NCBI RefSeq assembly: GCF_001458355.1
Contig: NZ_CYSA01000019.1
Location: 62,001-126,000 of the forward strand
Origin: Thalassovita gelatinovora
GTDB taxonomy: Bacteria > Pseudomonadota > Alphaproteobacteria > Rhodobacterales > Rhodobacteraceae
DNA length: 64,000 nucleotides
Direction: 5' to 3'
Position numbers and translations under genes: made by a program. Shown here piece after piece: positions 16,992 to 25,344 of this stretch. The notes beneath the pieces were generated by a model. The model saw nothing but the letters and a program-made list of their open reading frames with translations. It was not told the origin of the DNA and did not search any database. The stretch's first letter is position 1. Each line of letters starts with the position of its first letter.

Positions 16992-17711
16992 TCAGCCGCG
17001 CCCGATATAGGGCATCTTGGTTGCCATCAGGGTCAGGAATTGCACGTTTGCTTCGGGTGCCAGCTCTGCCATTTGCAGCACCGCCTTGGCGACATCATCC
17101 ACCGACATGGTCGGCGGCGGGTTGTCGGGGTTCCTTGCGATGATGCCTTCCAGAAGTTCGGTCCGCGCGTTGCCGATATCGATCTGGCCGCAGGCGATGT
17201 CGAAGGCGCGCCCGTCCAGCGACAACGTCCTGGTCAGGCCGGTGATCGCGTGCTTGGTCGTGGTATAGGTCACCGACCCTTCGCGCGGCACATGGGCGCT
17301 GATCGACCCGTTGTTGATGATCCGCCCGCCCTGAGGGTTTTGCGCCCGCATCCGGGCGAAGGCCGCGCGGGCGCAATAGAACATCCCGTCGAGATTCACC
17401 GACCGCACCAGGTTCCATTCCTCGACGCTGATTTCGTCGATCGGGGCGGCGGAGCCGAACATGCCGGCATTGTTGAACAGAACGTCCAGCCGTCCAGCCC
17501 AATCCACGAAGCGGTCGAAAGCGGCATCAACACTGTCGGGATCGGTCACGTCACAGGGCAGGACAATTGCGTTTGCTTTCCCGTCGGCGACCTGTGTCAG
17601 CGCGGCTTCGCCCCGGGCCAAGAGCCCGACACGCCACCCATGGTCCAGGAAAGTTCGGGCGCAGGCCGCGCCGATCCCGGCGCTGGCACCGGTGATGAGT
17701 ATCGTTTTCAT
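16992..17711 (-). CDS. Short-chain dehydrogenase/reductase (SDR)
   Basis: 239 residues, classical SDR: TGASAGIG cofactor loop (about residues 7-14), NNAG near residue 85, catalytic Ser in NGSISAH and Tyr-Lys in YTTTKHA. C-terminal residues PTMSVDDVAKAVLQM are the usual substrate-cap helix. Substrate is unknown. The ATG overlaps the stop of the helicase gene upstream by four bases, so the two are transcribed together even though their functions look unrelated. It is convergent with the TIGR02186 gene. Confidence 0.88.
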   Translation of the reverse strand: MKTILITGASAGIGAACARTFLDHGWRVGLLARGEAALTQVADGKANAIVLPCDVTDPDSVDAAFDRFVDWAGRLDVLFNNAGMFGSAAPIDEISVEEWNLVRSVNLDGMFYCARAAFARMRAQNPQGGRIINNGSISAHVPREGSVTYTTTKHAITGLTRTLSLDGRAFDIACGQIDIGNARTELLEGIIARNPDNPPPTMSVDDVAKAVLQMAELAPEANVQFLTLMATKMPYIGRG

Positions 17712-19240
17712 TCCTTTTCCTCCTGCAACAGGCTCAACGGTGCGGCGGGTACTGTGCGCAGATCATCGACCCGCAGCGGTCCGCTGGGTTTCGACAATCG
17801 TGGCCGCACCACCCAATGCAGTCGTTCTTCGGCGCGGGTGATGGCGACATAGGCCAGACGTTTCCACAAGGGTTGCCCGGCTTCAACCCGGCCCATTCGG
17901 GCCGCAGCGTACAGGTCGGGGGCGAAAACCTGCACATCGCGCCATTGCGACCCTTGCGCCTTGTGGATCGTCACCGCAGCACCATGCAGGAACACCGCCC
18001 CCATCCGGGCGGCAAAGGGAATGAAGGGTTCTTCTTCGTCCGGCTTTTCGATCTTAACAATCGAGGCGGCAGACACTTGCGGGTCTTCGGCTCCGATCAC
18101 ATGCAGCCGTGAAAACCCGGTTTTCCGACCCCGGCCCAGATAGATCACCTGCGCCCCCTTGATCAGCCCCCGCGCTTCCAGGTCCAACCGTTTTTTGCGA
18201 TGTTTGAGCGGCAATTCAAGCCCGTCACAAATCAACGGCTCACCTTCCAGCAGCGCATCGTCGGGGGCGTCATAGACGGCTCGAAACGCATTGATCAACC
18301 GGACACGGGTCGCATTGCGCCAAACCAGAACAGGTGACCGCGCCATTAGATCGACTTCGACCCGCTGAGCCCAGACCACGCGATCATCGGTCTTTGCGGC
18401 CTGTTCGACCATGCGTTCGAAATCTTCAAACCCCAGCGCCGGATCGGCCAACGCATGAGCCAGGTCCAAGATCGGATTGTCGGCATCCTGCCGGTGGATA
18501 CGGTGCAGGTTCAGAACTGCGGGTTCCGGCATGGTGTCGAACACCATCTGACCCGATTGCCCCACCGGGGCCAGCTGGGCCGGATCGCCGAACAGCAGCA
18601 AAGTGGGGAATATTTCCTTGAGATCCGCGAACTGCTTTTCATCGAGCATCGAAGATTCGTCGACAAAACCAATATCGAGAGGATCGTCACGGCGTTTCCA
18701 GCCAGTGATAAAATCCGATCCACGCAGCCCCGCCGCCGCCAAGGCCCCGGGGATCGATTTATGCAACTGGTAAAACGCATGGGCCCGGTCCAGCGCTTCG
18801 TCGGTCAGGCCCTCGATGTCCGGCTTTTCACCGTTCCCTGCCAACCATTCAGCGATCTTTTCATATTCCGGGTCATAGACCGGGGTGTAAAGAATGCGAT
18901 GAATCGTGGTTGCCGGAACGCGCCGGTTGCGCAACACACTGGCCGCCTTGTTGGTCGGGGCCAGGATTGCCAACGTGCGCCGGTCTTTACGTTTGCGCCC
19001 TTCATAATCGCCTGAAACCACATCGACGCCCGCCGCTTCCAGCGCCTTATACAGCTCGGCAAGCAACAAGGTCTTGCCCGATCCGGCCTTGCCGGTCACG
19101 GCGAGAACCCGATTTTTTCCGTCCTGTGGTGGGGTCAGGATACCTTCGGCCAAATCCACACCAGCCGACCGCAAAACATCGGCGATACGGTCATAGGCTT
19201 CGGCCTGATCATGGGAAAATTGCAGCGCGGGAACGGTCAT
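17708..19240 (-). CDS. RecD/Dda-like superfamily 1B DNA helicase
   Basis: 510 residues with all SF1B motifs: Walker A GKAGSGKT at residues 50-57, a motif Ia-like ILAPTNKAAS, motif II VDESSML, motif III FGDPAQLAPVG, motif IV-like VWRNATRVRLIN, motif V TIHKAQGSQW and motif VI YVAITRAEERLHWV. It has the size of Dda/RecD2-like 5'-3' helicases without RecBC partners. It probably acts in recombination or fork repair. A C-terminal UvrD_C_2-like segment is present. It starts 32 bases after the LuxI-like gene and overlaps the SDR gene by four bases. Confidence 0.88.
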   Translation of the reverse strand: MTVPALQFSHDQAEAYDRIADVLRSAGVDLAEGILTPPQDGKNRVLAVTGKAGSGKTLLLAELYKALEAAGVDVVSGDYEGRKRKDRRTLAILAPTNKAASVLRNRRVPATTIHRILYTPVYDPEYEKIAEWLAGNGEKPDIEGLTDEALDRAHAFYQLHKSIPGALAAAGLRGSDFITGWKRRDDPLDIGFVDESSMLDEKQFADLKEIFPTLLLFGDPAQLAPVGQSGQMVFDTMPEPAVLNLHRIHRQDADNPILDLAHALADPALGFEDFERMVEQAAKTDDRVVWAQRVEVDLMARSPVLVWRNATRVRLINAFRAVYDAPDDALLEGEPLICDGLELPLKHRKKRLDLEARGLIKGAQVIYLGRGRKTGFSRLHVIGAEDPQVSAASIVKIEKPDEEEPFIPFAARMGAVFLHGAAVTIHKAQGSQWRDVQVFAPDLYAAARMGRVEAGQPLWKRLAYVAITRAEERLHWVVRPRLSKPSGPLRVDDLRTVPAAPLSLLQEEKE

Positions 19241-19272
19241 GGCGCGACCCTATATCGGGGTCGCACAAAGGG

Positions 19273-19815
19273 CTAGGGCCGCTGTTTCGTAAACATGTGG
19301 ATCTGCGTTTCTTTCCGGTCCGAACAGCCCGGAAAGGCGCGTTCGAACCACATCGCCGATTGCCCCAGTGTCAACCGTGCCAGCCGCGCCGCGCGGGCCT
19401 TGACCGTTGCGTTCGGGACTAATGAAGCGGTATCTGTCGCGCCTTTGCAGGTCTGCAAATGCGGACGCGCCCCGATTCCAATGCAAAGCCGCGTAAATCG
19501 GGCGTCACAGCAGCATCTGAAATGGTGCAATCGGAACCGATCAAAGATTTCTGCCGCCCCCAGAAACAGCGCAGCAGCGACCAACGGATCGGGATCAGGT
19601 GACAGACAAAACCGGCTGCATTGCCAGACCGGCAAGCAGCCCGATAGGGGCAAAAACCGCATGGATCCGCCATGACGGCCATCACCGCGTTGCCACAGTA
19701 GGTAAAGCGGATCGTCACCGCCTCTTGGATCAAGGGGGGCGCCGGTATCCTGTTCCATGCTGTCACGCAGATAGGGGGAGCGATGCAGTTGCTCGGTGGA
19801 AAGGTAACGCAACAT
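19273..19815 (-). CDS. Shortened LuxI-family (acyl-homoserine-lactone synthase-like) protein
   Basis: 180 residues in one open frame. It begins MLRYLSTEQL, continues LRDSMEQD, and has LuxI-like PLYLLWQ, HGGSMRFLPLSG, VWQCSRFCL, AAALFLGAAEI, HHFRCCCDARFTRL and a C-terminal ARLTLGQSAMWFERAF. Compared with roseobacter LuxI proteins (about 210-220 residues), the segment after MEQD with the invariant Arg, Phe and Trp is missing, and so is the DHF-LT-GV segment before the WECSRF motif. The catalytic Glu of that motif is Gln (Q65), while the two Arg counterparts (R53, R68) remain. Nine cysteines are unusual. Both losses keep the frame. No luxR is adjacent. Canonical AHL synthesis is unlikely; it is either decaying or repurposed. 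Confidence 0.75.
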   Translation of the reverse strand: MLRYLSTEQLHRSPYLRDSMEQDTGAPLDPRGGDDPLYLLWQRGDGRHGGSMRFLPLSGCLPVWQCSRFCLSPDPDPLVAAALFLGAAEIFDRFRLHHFRCCCDARFTRLCIGIGARPHLQTCKGATDTASLVPNATVKARAARLARLTLGQSAMWFERAFPGCSDRKETQIHMFTKQRP

Positions 19816-19904
19816 CGGTTTTCCCCACGCCAAAGGGAAAACGCTAGTCAGGGCCGGTTAACATGAGAAAACCGATACATACGCCGCAACAACGGGGTAT
19901 TCAG

Positions 19905-19939
19905 GAAAAATCCGCAGCGTTTTCAGGAACGCCGCGGAT
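19905..19939 (-). terminator. Rho-independent terminator after ccr
   Basis: On the minus strand an imperfect hairpin pairs ATCCGC with GCGGAT and GCGTT with AACGC (19910-19939) and is followed by TTTTTCC. It lies 26 bases past the ccr stop and separates ccr from the LuxI-like gene. Confidence 0.75.
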
Positions 19940-19965
19940 CTTATTTTCAACCGTGGAAAACAGAT

Positions 19966-21255
19966 TTATTTCTTGCCTGCATCCAACACGTCTTCGAGGG
20001 TGCGCAGCCCGGTCCGGGGGGCCTGAACCAGCACCGCCATGTTGCCCGGCTTGTGTTCATTGTGCAGCATCTTGACATGTGCATCGGGGATTTCCGCCCA
20101 AGGGAAAACTTCCGACATGGTGGGATCGATACGCCGTTCAATCATCAGCTTGTTTGCCGCTGCCGCCTGCTTCAGATGGGCGAAATGTGACCCCTGCAAA
20201 CGCTTCTGGTGCATCCACATATAGCGAACGTCGAAGGTACAGTTGAAACCCGAAGTGCCAGCACAGATCACGACCATGCCTCCCTTCTTGACCACCAGGG
20301 TCGAAACCGGGAAGGTCGCTTCGCCGGGATGTTCGAACACCATATCGACGCTGACACCCTTGCCCAGAATGTCCCAGATCGCCTTGCCGAATTTGCGCGC
20401 CTCTTTCAGCCACGCATTGTATTCCGGCGTGTTTACCGTGGGCAATTGCCCCCAGCAGTCGAAATCCTTGCGGTTGATCACGCCCTTGGCGCCGAGGTTC
20501 ATCACGAATTCGCGCTTGTCCTCATCCGAAATCACCCCGATGGCATTGGCCCCGGCGGCATTGGCCAGCTGGATCGCAAACGACCCCAACCCGCCCGACG
20601 CGCCCCAGACCAAAACATTCTGGCCCGGCTTCAACTCATGCGGGTGATGACCGAACAGCATCCGGTACGCGGTGGCCAGCGTCAGCGTGTAGCAGGCGCT
20701 TTCTTCCCAGGTCAGGTGCTTGGGGCGCGGCAGCAGTTGCTGCGCCTGAACCCGGGTGAACTGAGCGAACGACCCGTCATAGGTTTCATAGCCCCAGATC
20801 CGCTGCGTCGGCGAAAACATCGGGTCGCCGCCATTGCATTCCTCATCGTCACCATCATCTTGGTTACAATGGATCACGACCTCGTCGCCGACTTTCCAAG
20901 TCTTGACCTTGTCGCCCACGGCCCAAACGATGCCCGACGCGTCAGACCCGGCGATGTGGTAAGGATGCTTGTGGGAATCGAAGGGCGAAATTGGTACGCC
21001 AAGCCCGGCCCAGACACCGTTGTAGTTCACGCCCGCAGCCATAACCAGAACCAGCACTTCGTGGCTGTCGATTTTCCAGGTATCGACGACTTCAACCTGG
21101 AACGATTTATCCGGTTCGCCATGACGGTCCTGGCGGATTGCCCAAGCGTACATTTTCTCCGGCACATAGCCCAACGGGGGCATTTCGCCGATTTCATAAA
21201 GATCCTTTTCAGGCGCTTCGTAAGGGGCGATCCCCGTGTCAGTATCCAGAGCCAT
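19966..21255 (-). CDS. ccr: Crotonyl-CoA carboxylase/reductase
   Basis: 429 residues of the MDR superfamily: YVPEKMYAWAIRQDRHGEP at the start, VLVMAAGVNYNGVWAGLG, SDASGIVWAVG, HCNQDDGDDEEC and the NADPH-binding GASGGLGSFAIQLA. It makes ethylmalonyl-CoA from crotonyl-CoA, CO2 and NADPH, the defining step of the ethylmalonyl-CoA pathway for acetyl-CoA assimilation. GGAGG six bases before ATG 21255 fixes the start, and length is typical. The pathway's mutase gene (ecm) lies 1.6 kb away, with a PlsB-like gene between. Confidence 0.95.
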   Translation of the reverse strand: MALDTDTGIAPYEAPEKDLYEIGEMPPLGYVPEKMYAWAIRQDRHGEPDKSFQVEVVDTWKIDSHEVLVLVMAAGVNYNGVWAGLGVPISPFDSHKHPYHIAGSDASGIVWAVGDKVKTWKVGDEVVIHCNQDDGDDEECNGGDPMFSPTQRIWGYETYDGSFAQFTRVQAQQLLPRPKHLTWEESACYTLTLATAYRMLFGHHPHELKPGQNVLVWGASGGLGSFAIQLANAAGANAIGVISDEDKREFVMNLGAKGVINRKDFDCWGQLPTVNTPEYNAWLKEARKFGKAIWDILGKGVSVDMVFEHPGEATFPVSTLVVKKGGMVVICAGTSGFNCTFDVRYMWMHQKRLQGSHFAHLKQAAAANKLMIERRIDPTMSEVFPWAEIPDAHVKMLHNEHKPGNMAVLVQAPRTGLRTLEDVLDAGKK

Positions 21256-21280
21256 CTTTGCCTCCAAGTTTAGGTCATGC

Positions 21281-21297
21281 CGCGATGCAGAATCGCG
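21281..21297. promoter_or_regulatory. Palindrome in the ccr leader
   Basis: CGCGAT-N5-ATCGCG sits 26 bases before the ccr start codon. It is a perfect six-base inverted repeat in the 135-base gap between ccr and the PlsB-like gene and could be an operator or a leader hairpin. No known regulator is assigned. Confidence 0.4.
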
Positions 21298-21390
21298 CCG
21301 TCTACCCCGAGAGATAAAGACGCTCGCGCAACAATGCAATCCGATTTAAGTCGTTTTTGTAATTTTATGACCTCGCAAGTGCAGAAAAAC

Positions 21391-22749
21391 CTATGCGGTT
21401 GATGCTGCAGGAGCAAAGATATGATCTACAGAGGCCGCGTAAAACTGAAGTAGCGGCTTTTCATGTTCAATCGGCACGACGGTTTCGCCGTCCAGCCGGA
21501 TCAGATTCCGTTGTTCCAACAGCGTAATGGCCTGTTCCAGTGCCAACCCCGCATGGTCGCGCGGCCAATAAACCGCCGAATGATCGCTTTCCCTCAACAG
21601 TTTTTTCATTTGCAGTTCCAACGTCACCCGATCCATCGCCCCGTGGGTCAGCAGAAGGTGGGCCAGAACCGGCACCGGCAGCACCGGCATTGCGGCCGAT
21701 ATTCGGCGCATCATCTCGTCGGCCAATGCCTGTACATCGCCCTCGAATCCGGCAAGCGGCAGCGGTTTTCCAAAACACACGCCAGCATGTCCATAGCGCC
21801 GCCTGCGCCCGGCCGGGCCCATCCAGATCACTTTCAGCACCCCAGACAACACAGACCGCAGCGGCACTCGAAACCTTCGCGCTGATTTTTCGGCAGCGGC
21901 CAGCAGCGTGCAGTCTTCCAGCACGTGATCATAATTCAGCGCCACCGGTACAAAGATCACTTCGCGGCCGTTCGGATCGCGGGCGTCGACAATATATTTC
22001 AAGATACCCAGTTTGGGATCGGACAAACGACCGGTCAGGCTAAGCCGGCCTTCGGGAAAAACCGCCTGCGTGACCCCGGCCCGTGTCGCCAGATAAATAT
22101 ACTTCGCTAAAATTTCACGATAGAGAAGATCACCATCCCGGCGCCGGATGAAATAGGCCCCCAAGGCGCGGATCAACCGGCTGAGCGGCCAGATCCGGGC
22201 CCATTCACCCACCGCATAGCTGAGCGCACCACGCGGCGCGGCCAGATGGGTCAGCAACACGTAATCCATGTTGCTGCGATGGTTCATCACCAAAACCACC
22301 GTCGCATCGGTATCCAGCTGTTCAATGCGTTCACCGTCAAAGTTAATCACCCGAACCTGATAAAAACTGCGGCACAGCCAACGCGCCACGCGCGCGGCAA
22401 AGCTAAAATAGGTCCAGACGCTGAAGGCGGGTACGATTTCACCGGCGTAACGGCGGGCGCGTTCAAAGGCGACGTTTTCCGGAATACCTTCGCTTGCCGC
22501 ATAGTCGGTGATCGCCTGACCAATCTCGGGGTCATAAATCAGCCGCTGGATCATGTCGTACCGGCGCGCCAGCTTGAACGGTTCGATCGGTCGGGTCAGA
22601 CGCGTGTTCAGCCGCGCGACCAGCCGCTCCATCCGTTTACGAAAAAACCAGCGTACCGACGGAAACAGGAAATGTGACGCGAAGGTGACCGCTGCAAAGG
22701 CGATCAACAAAGCCAGAACCCAAAGCGGCATTTCTACTGTGGCAGTCAT
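21391..22749 (-). CDS. Glycerol-3-phosphate acyltransferase-like protein (PlsB/PlsC superfamily)
   Basis: About 452 residues. An N-terminal membrane segment (LWVLALLIAFAAVTFASHFL) is followed by the acyltransferase domain with NHRSNMDYVLL (H-x4-D catalytic pair), FIRRRDGD and FPEGRLS, as in glycerol-3-phosphate acyltransferases. The C-terminal helical part (VLAHLLLTHGAMDRVTLELQ and after) is PlsB-like. It should acylate sn-glycerol-3-phosphate at the inner membrane. ATG 22749 is chosen because homologous sequence begins there; the ribosome site is weak. It is divergent from ecm. Confidence 0.82.
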   Translation of the reverse strand: MTATVEMPLWVLALLIAFAAVTFASHFLFPSVRWFFRKRMERLVARLNTRLTRPIEPFKLARRYDMIQRLIYDPEIGQAITDYAASEGIPENVAFERARRYAGEIVPAFSVWTYFSFAARVARWLCRSFYQVRVINFDGERIEQLDTDATVVLVMNHRSNMDYVLLTHLAAPRGALSYAVGEWARIWPLSRLIRALGAYFIRRRDGDLLYREILAKYIYLATRAGVTQAVFPEGRLSLTGRLSDPKLGILKYIVDARDPNGREVIFVPVALNYDHVLEDCTLLAAAEKSARRFRVPLRSVLSGVLKVIWMGPAGRRRRYGHAGVCFGKPLPLAGFEGDVQALADEMMRRISAAMPVLPVPVLAHLLLTHGAMDRVTLELQMKKLLRESDHSAVYWPRDHAGLALEQAITLLEQRNLIRLDGETVVPIEHEKPLLQFYAASVDHIFAPAASTA

Positions 22750-22791
22750 TCGTGCACCATGGCGCGGTTTTGCATCCCGGTAAATCACAAG

Positions 22792-22879
22792 GGGCAATAA
22801 TCTGAAAATGCCGCATTGCGGCGAATTGACAGCGCCACAAAATTCCAAGTATCAACGCCAAGACGAAAGATTATTGCCC
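22792..22879. promoter_or_regulatory. Long inverted repeat in the plsB-like/ecm intergenic region
   Basis: GGGCAATAATCT (22792-22803) and its exact reverse complement AGATTATTGCCC (22868-22879) enclose 64 bases that include a nested hairpin GCCGC-ATT-GCGGC (22810-22822). The right arm ends 21 bases before the ecm ATG. In RNA this would form a 12-bp closing stem over a structured interior; in DNA it could be two operator copies flanking a divergent promoter. No T-run follows, so it is not a simple terminator, and no classical cobalamin-riboswitch box is visible. Confidence 0.6.
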
Positions 22880-22900
22880 ACCCTGATTCACGAGGCCGCC

Positions 22901-24880
22901 ATGACCGAGACAAACAAAGACCGCCAAGCCGATCGCCCGTGGCTGTTTCGCACCTATGCGGGCCATTCGACCGCGAAAGCGTCGAACGCGCTGTATCGTT
23001 CCAATCTGTCCAAGGGTCAGACCGGTTTGTCGGTTGCCTTCGACCTGCCGACCCAGACCGGCTATGACAGCGATCATATTCTGGCCAAGGGAGAAGTCGG
23101 CAAGGTTGGCGTACCGGTCTGCCATCTGGGCGACATGCGGGCGCTGTTCGACGAAATTCCGCTGGAACAGATGAACACTTCGATGACGATCAATGCCACC
23201 GCGCCTTGGCTGTTGTCGCTTTATATCGCGGCAGCCGAAGAACAGGGGGCCGATGTCAGCAAACTGCAAGGCACCGTCCAGAACGATCTGATCAAGGAAT
23301 ACCTGAGCCGCGGCACCTATATTTGTCCGCCGAAACCTTCGTTGAAGATGATCGCAGACGTGGCCGAATATTGCTATTCCAGCGTGCCGAAATGGAACCC
23401 GATGAACGTCTGTTCTTACCATCTGCAAGAAGCAGGCGCGACACCAGAACAGGAATTGTCCTTTGCACTGGCCACGGCACAGGCGGTTCTGGATGAACTG
23501 CGTCCACGCGTCCCGGCCGAAGATTTCCCGGCCATGGTCGGGCGCATCAGCTTCTTCGTGAATGCGGGCATCCGCTTCGTCACCGAGATGTGCAAGATGC
23601 GCGCCTTTGTCGATTTGTGGGATGAGATCTGTGAGCAACGCTACGGCGTCGAAAACCCCAAATTCCGCCGCTTCCGCTATGGGGTGCAGGTGAATTCGCT
23701 GGGCCTGACCGAACAGCAGCCGGAAAACAACGTCTACCGCATCCTGATCGAAATGCTGGCGGTGACCCTGTCGAAAAAGGCCCGTGCGCGCGCTGTGCAG
23801 TTGCCCGCCTGGAACGAAGCTCTGGGCCTGCCGCGCCCGTGGGATCAGCAATGGTCGCTGCGCATGCAACAGATCATGGCCTATGAAACCGACCTGCTGG
23901 AATACGAAGACTTGTTCGACGGCAACCCTGCCGTCGACGCCAAGGTCGAAGCGCTGAAAGACGGTGCGCGGCACGAATTGGCCAATCTCGACAGTATGGG
24001 CGGGGCAGTTGCATCGATCGAATACATGAAAGGCCGTTTGGTCGATTCCAATGCCGAGCGTCTGAACCGGATCGAAAAGAACGAAACCATCGTGGTCGGC
24101 GTGAACAAGTGGACCGAAGGCGAAGCGTCGCCGCTGATGACCGGCGATGGCGGTATCATGACCGTTGATCCCGCGATGGAGGCCGATCAGGTACAAAGAT
24201 TGCAGGATTGGAAAGCCGACCGCGATCAAGCGGCGGTGGAAAAGGCCTTGGCCGATCTGCGCAGCGCCGCTCAGAACGGCGACAATGTCATGCCTGCTTC
24301 GATTGCAGCGGCAAAGGCGGGTGTCACCACCGGTGAATGGGCCACCCAGATGCGGGCAGTGTTCGGCGAATATCGCGGTCCGACCGGGGTGTCGAAATCG
24401 GTCAGCAACAAAACCGAAGGGTTGGAAGACATCCGCGAGGCGGTGAATATGGCCAGCGACAAGCTGGGCCGCCGATTGAAATTCCTGGTCGGCAAGCCAG
24501 GGCTGGACGGGCATTCCAACGGTGCCGAACAGATCGCATTCCGCGCCCGCGATTGCGGCATGGATATCGATTATGAAGGCATCCGGCTGACGCCCGAAGA
24601 ATTGGTCAAGGCAGCGCAGGAAAATCAGGCGCATGTTGTTGGTCTGTCGATCCTGTCGGGATCGCATATGCCGCTGGTCGAAGACCTGATGGAGCGGATG
24701 CGCGACGCCGGTTTGGGCCATATTCCGGTGATCGTCGGCGGGATCATTCCCGACAACGATGCGGCTCGGTTGCTGGAAATGGGTGTGGCCAAAGTCTATA
24801 CACCGAAGGATTTCGAACTGAACGCGATCATGAAAGACATCGTGATGCTGGTTGATCCGCAGGTGGTGGCGGCAGAGTAA
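22901..24880 (+). CDS. ecm: Ethylmalonyl-CoA mutase
   Basis: About 659 residues, single-chain B12-dependent mutase. The N-terminal TIM barrel includes RPWLFRTYAGHSTAKASNALY and GLSVAFDLPTQTGYDSD; the C-terminal B12-binding domain has LDGHSNGAEQIAFRARD (D-x-H-x2-G), LSILSGSH and VIVGGIIP. The divergence from methylmalonyl-CoA mutase and the nearby ccr support ethylmalonyl-CoA to methylsuccinyl-CoA conversion. ATG 22901 with GAGG upstream is chosen; the frame stays open upstream into the leader dyad. Acylphosphatase follows after 67 bases. Confidence 0.92.
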   Translation: MTETNKDRQADRPWLFRTYAGHSTAKASNALYRSNLSKGQTGLSVAFDLPTQTGYDSDHILAKGEVGKVGVPVCHLGDMRALFDEIPLEQMNTSMTINATAPWLLSLYIAAAEEQGADVSKLQGTVQNDLIKEYLSRGTYICPPKPSLKMIADVAEYCYSSVPKWNPMNVCSYHLQEAGATPEQELSFALATAQAVLDELRPRVPAEDFPAMVGRISFFVNAGIRFVTEMCKMRAFVDLWDEICEQRYGVENPKFRRFRYGVQVNSLGLTEQQPENNVYRILIEMLAVTLSKKARARAVQLPAWNEALGLPRPWDQQWSLRMQQIMAYETDLLEYEDLFDGNPAVDAKVEALKDGARHELANLDSMGGAVASIEYMKGRLVDSNAERLNRIEKNETIVVGVNKWTEGEASPLMTGDGGIMTVDPAMEADQVQRLQDWKADRDQAAVEKALADLRSAAQNGDNVMPASIAAAKAGVTTGEWATQMRAVFGEYRGPTGVSKSVSNKTEGLEDIREAVNMASDKLGRRLKFLVGKPGLDGHSNGAEQIAFRARDCGMDIDYEGIRLTPEELVKAAQENQAHVVGLSILSGSHMPLVEDLMERMRDAGLGHIPVIVGGIIPDNDAARLLEMGVAKVYTPKDFELNAIMKDIVMLVDPQVVAAE

Positions 24881-24947
24881 AGCCCAGCCACACTTGCTTG
24901 CCTGCCCCATTCGGACTTATCCTTGCCCTCTACCAAAAGGGGACAAC

Positions 24948-25226
24948 ATGGGAAACATTGCCATGAAAGCCCGGGTGACAGGCCGCGTTCAAGGTGTCGC
25001 CTTTCGCGCCTGGACCCGGTCCCGCGCCGACCGGTTGGGCCTGTCGGGATGGGTTTGCAACGAAGATAACGGATCGGTCAGTGCCCTGTTCGACGGGCAA
25101 AAAGGCGCAGTTCTCGCCATGATCGACGAATTGTGGGAAGGGCCCGGCGCGGCCTCGGTCCTCGATGTGCAAACCGAAATGGTCCCTCACGACGATGCCT
25201 TGTCAGGTTTTTACATCCGGTATTGA
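24948..25226 (+). CDS. acyP: Acylphosphatase
   Basis: 92 residues with the acylphosphatase fold: ARVTGRVQGVAFRAW contains the phosphate loop and catalytic Arg, and GWVCNEDNGSV contains the catalytic Asn. It hydrolyses acyl phosphates such as carbamoyl or acetyl phosphate. AAAAGGGGACAAC precedes the ATG. It is downstream of ecm on the same strand, possibly in the same transcript, with no obvious functional link. Confidence 0.9.
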   Translation: MGNIAMKARVTGRVQGVAFRAWTRSRADRLGLSGWVCNEDNGSVSALFDGQKGAVLAMIDELWEGPGAASVLDVQTEMVPHDDALSGFYIRY

Positions 25227-25344
25227 ATCCCCCCGCAGCACGTCGGAGGGGCACAGTAACTTGCGCTCTCAACGTCGCCATTTCTCAAAGGTTGCCTTAC
25301 AAGATCGGGTTCTGCATTGTGTCCCAAAAAAGCGAGGATTTGAA

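Noticed and set aside
19273-19815. Frameshift explanation for the short LuxI-like gene
   Set aside because: The missing segments do not appear in the other two reading frames of the same stretch, so deletion rather than frameshift fits.
22792-22879. Cobalamin riboswitch before ecm
   Set aside because: The inverted repeat is real, but no B12-box consensus or typical riboswitch core is visible; a known riboswitch class is not claimed.
22871-24910. Very long open frame antisense to ecm
   Set aside because: The plus strand encodes an unmistakable B12-dependent mutase; the antisense frame is open only because of GC-rich codon structure.
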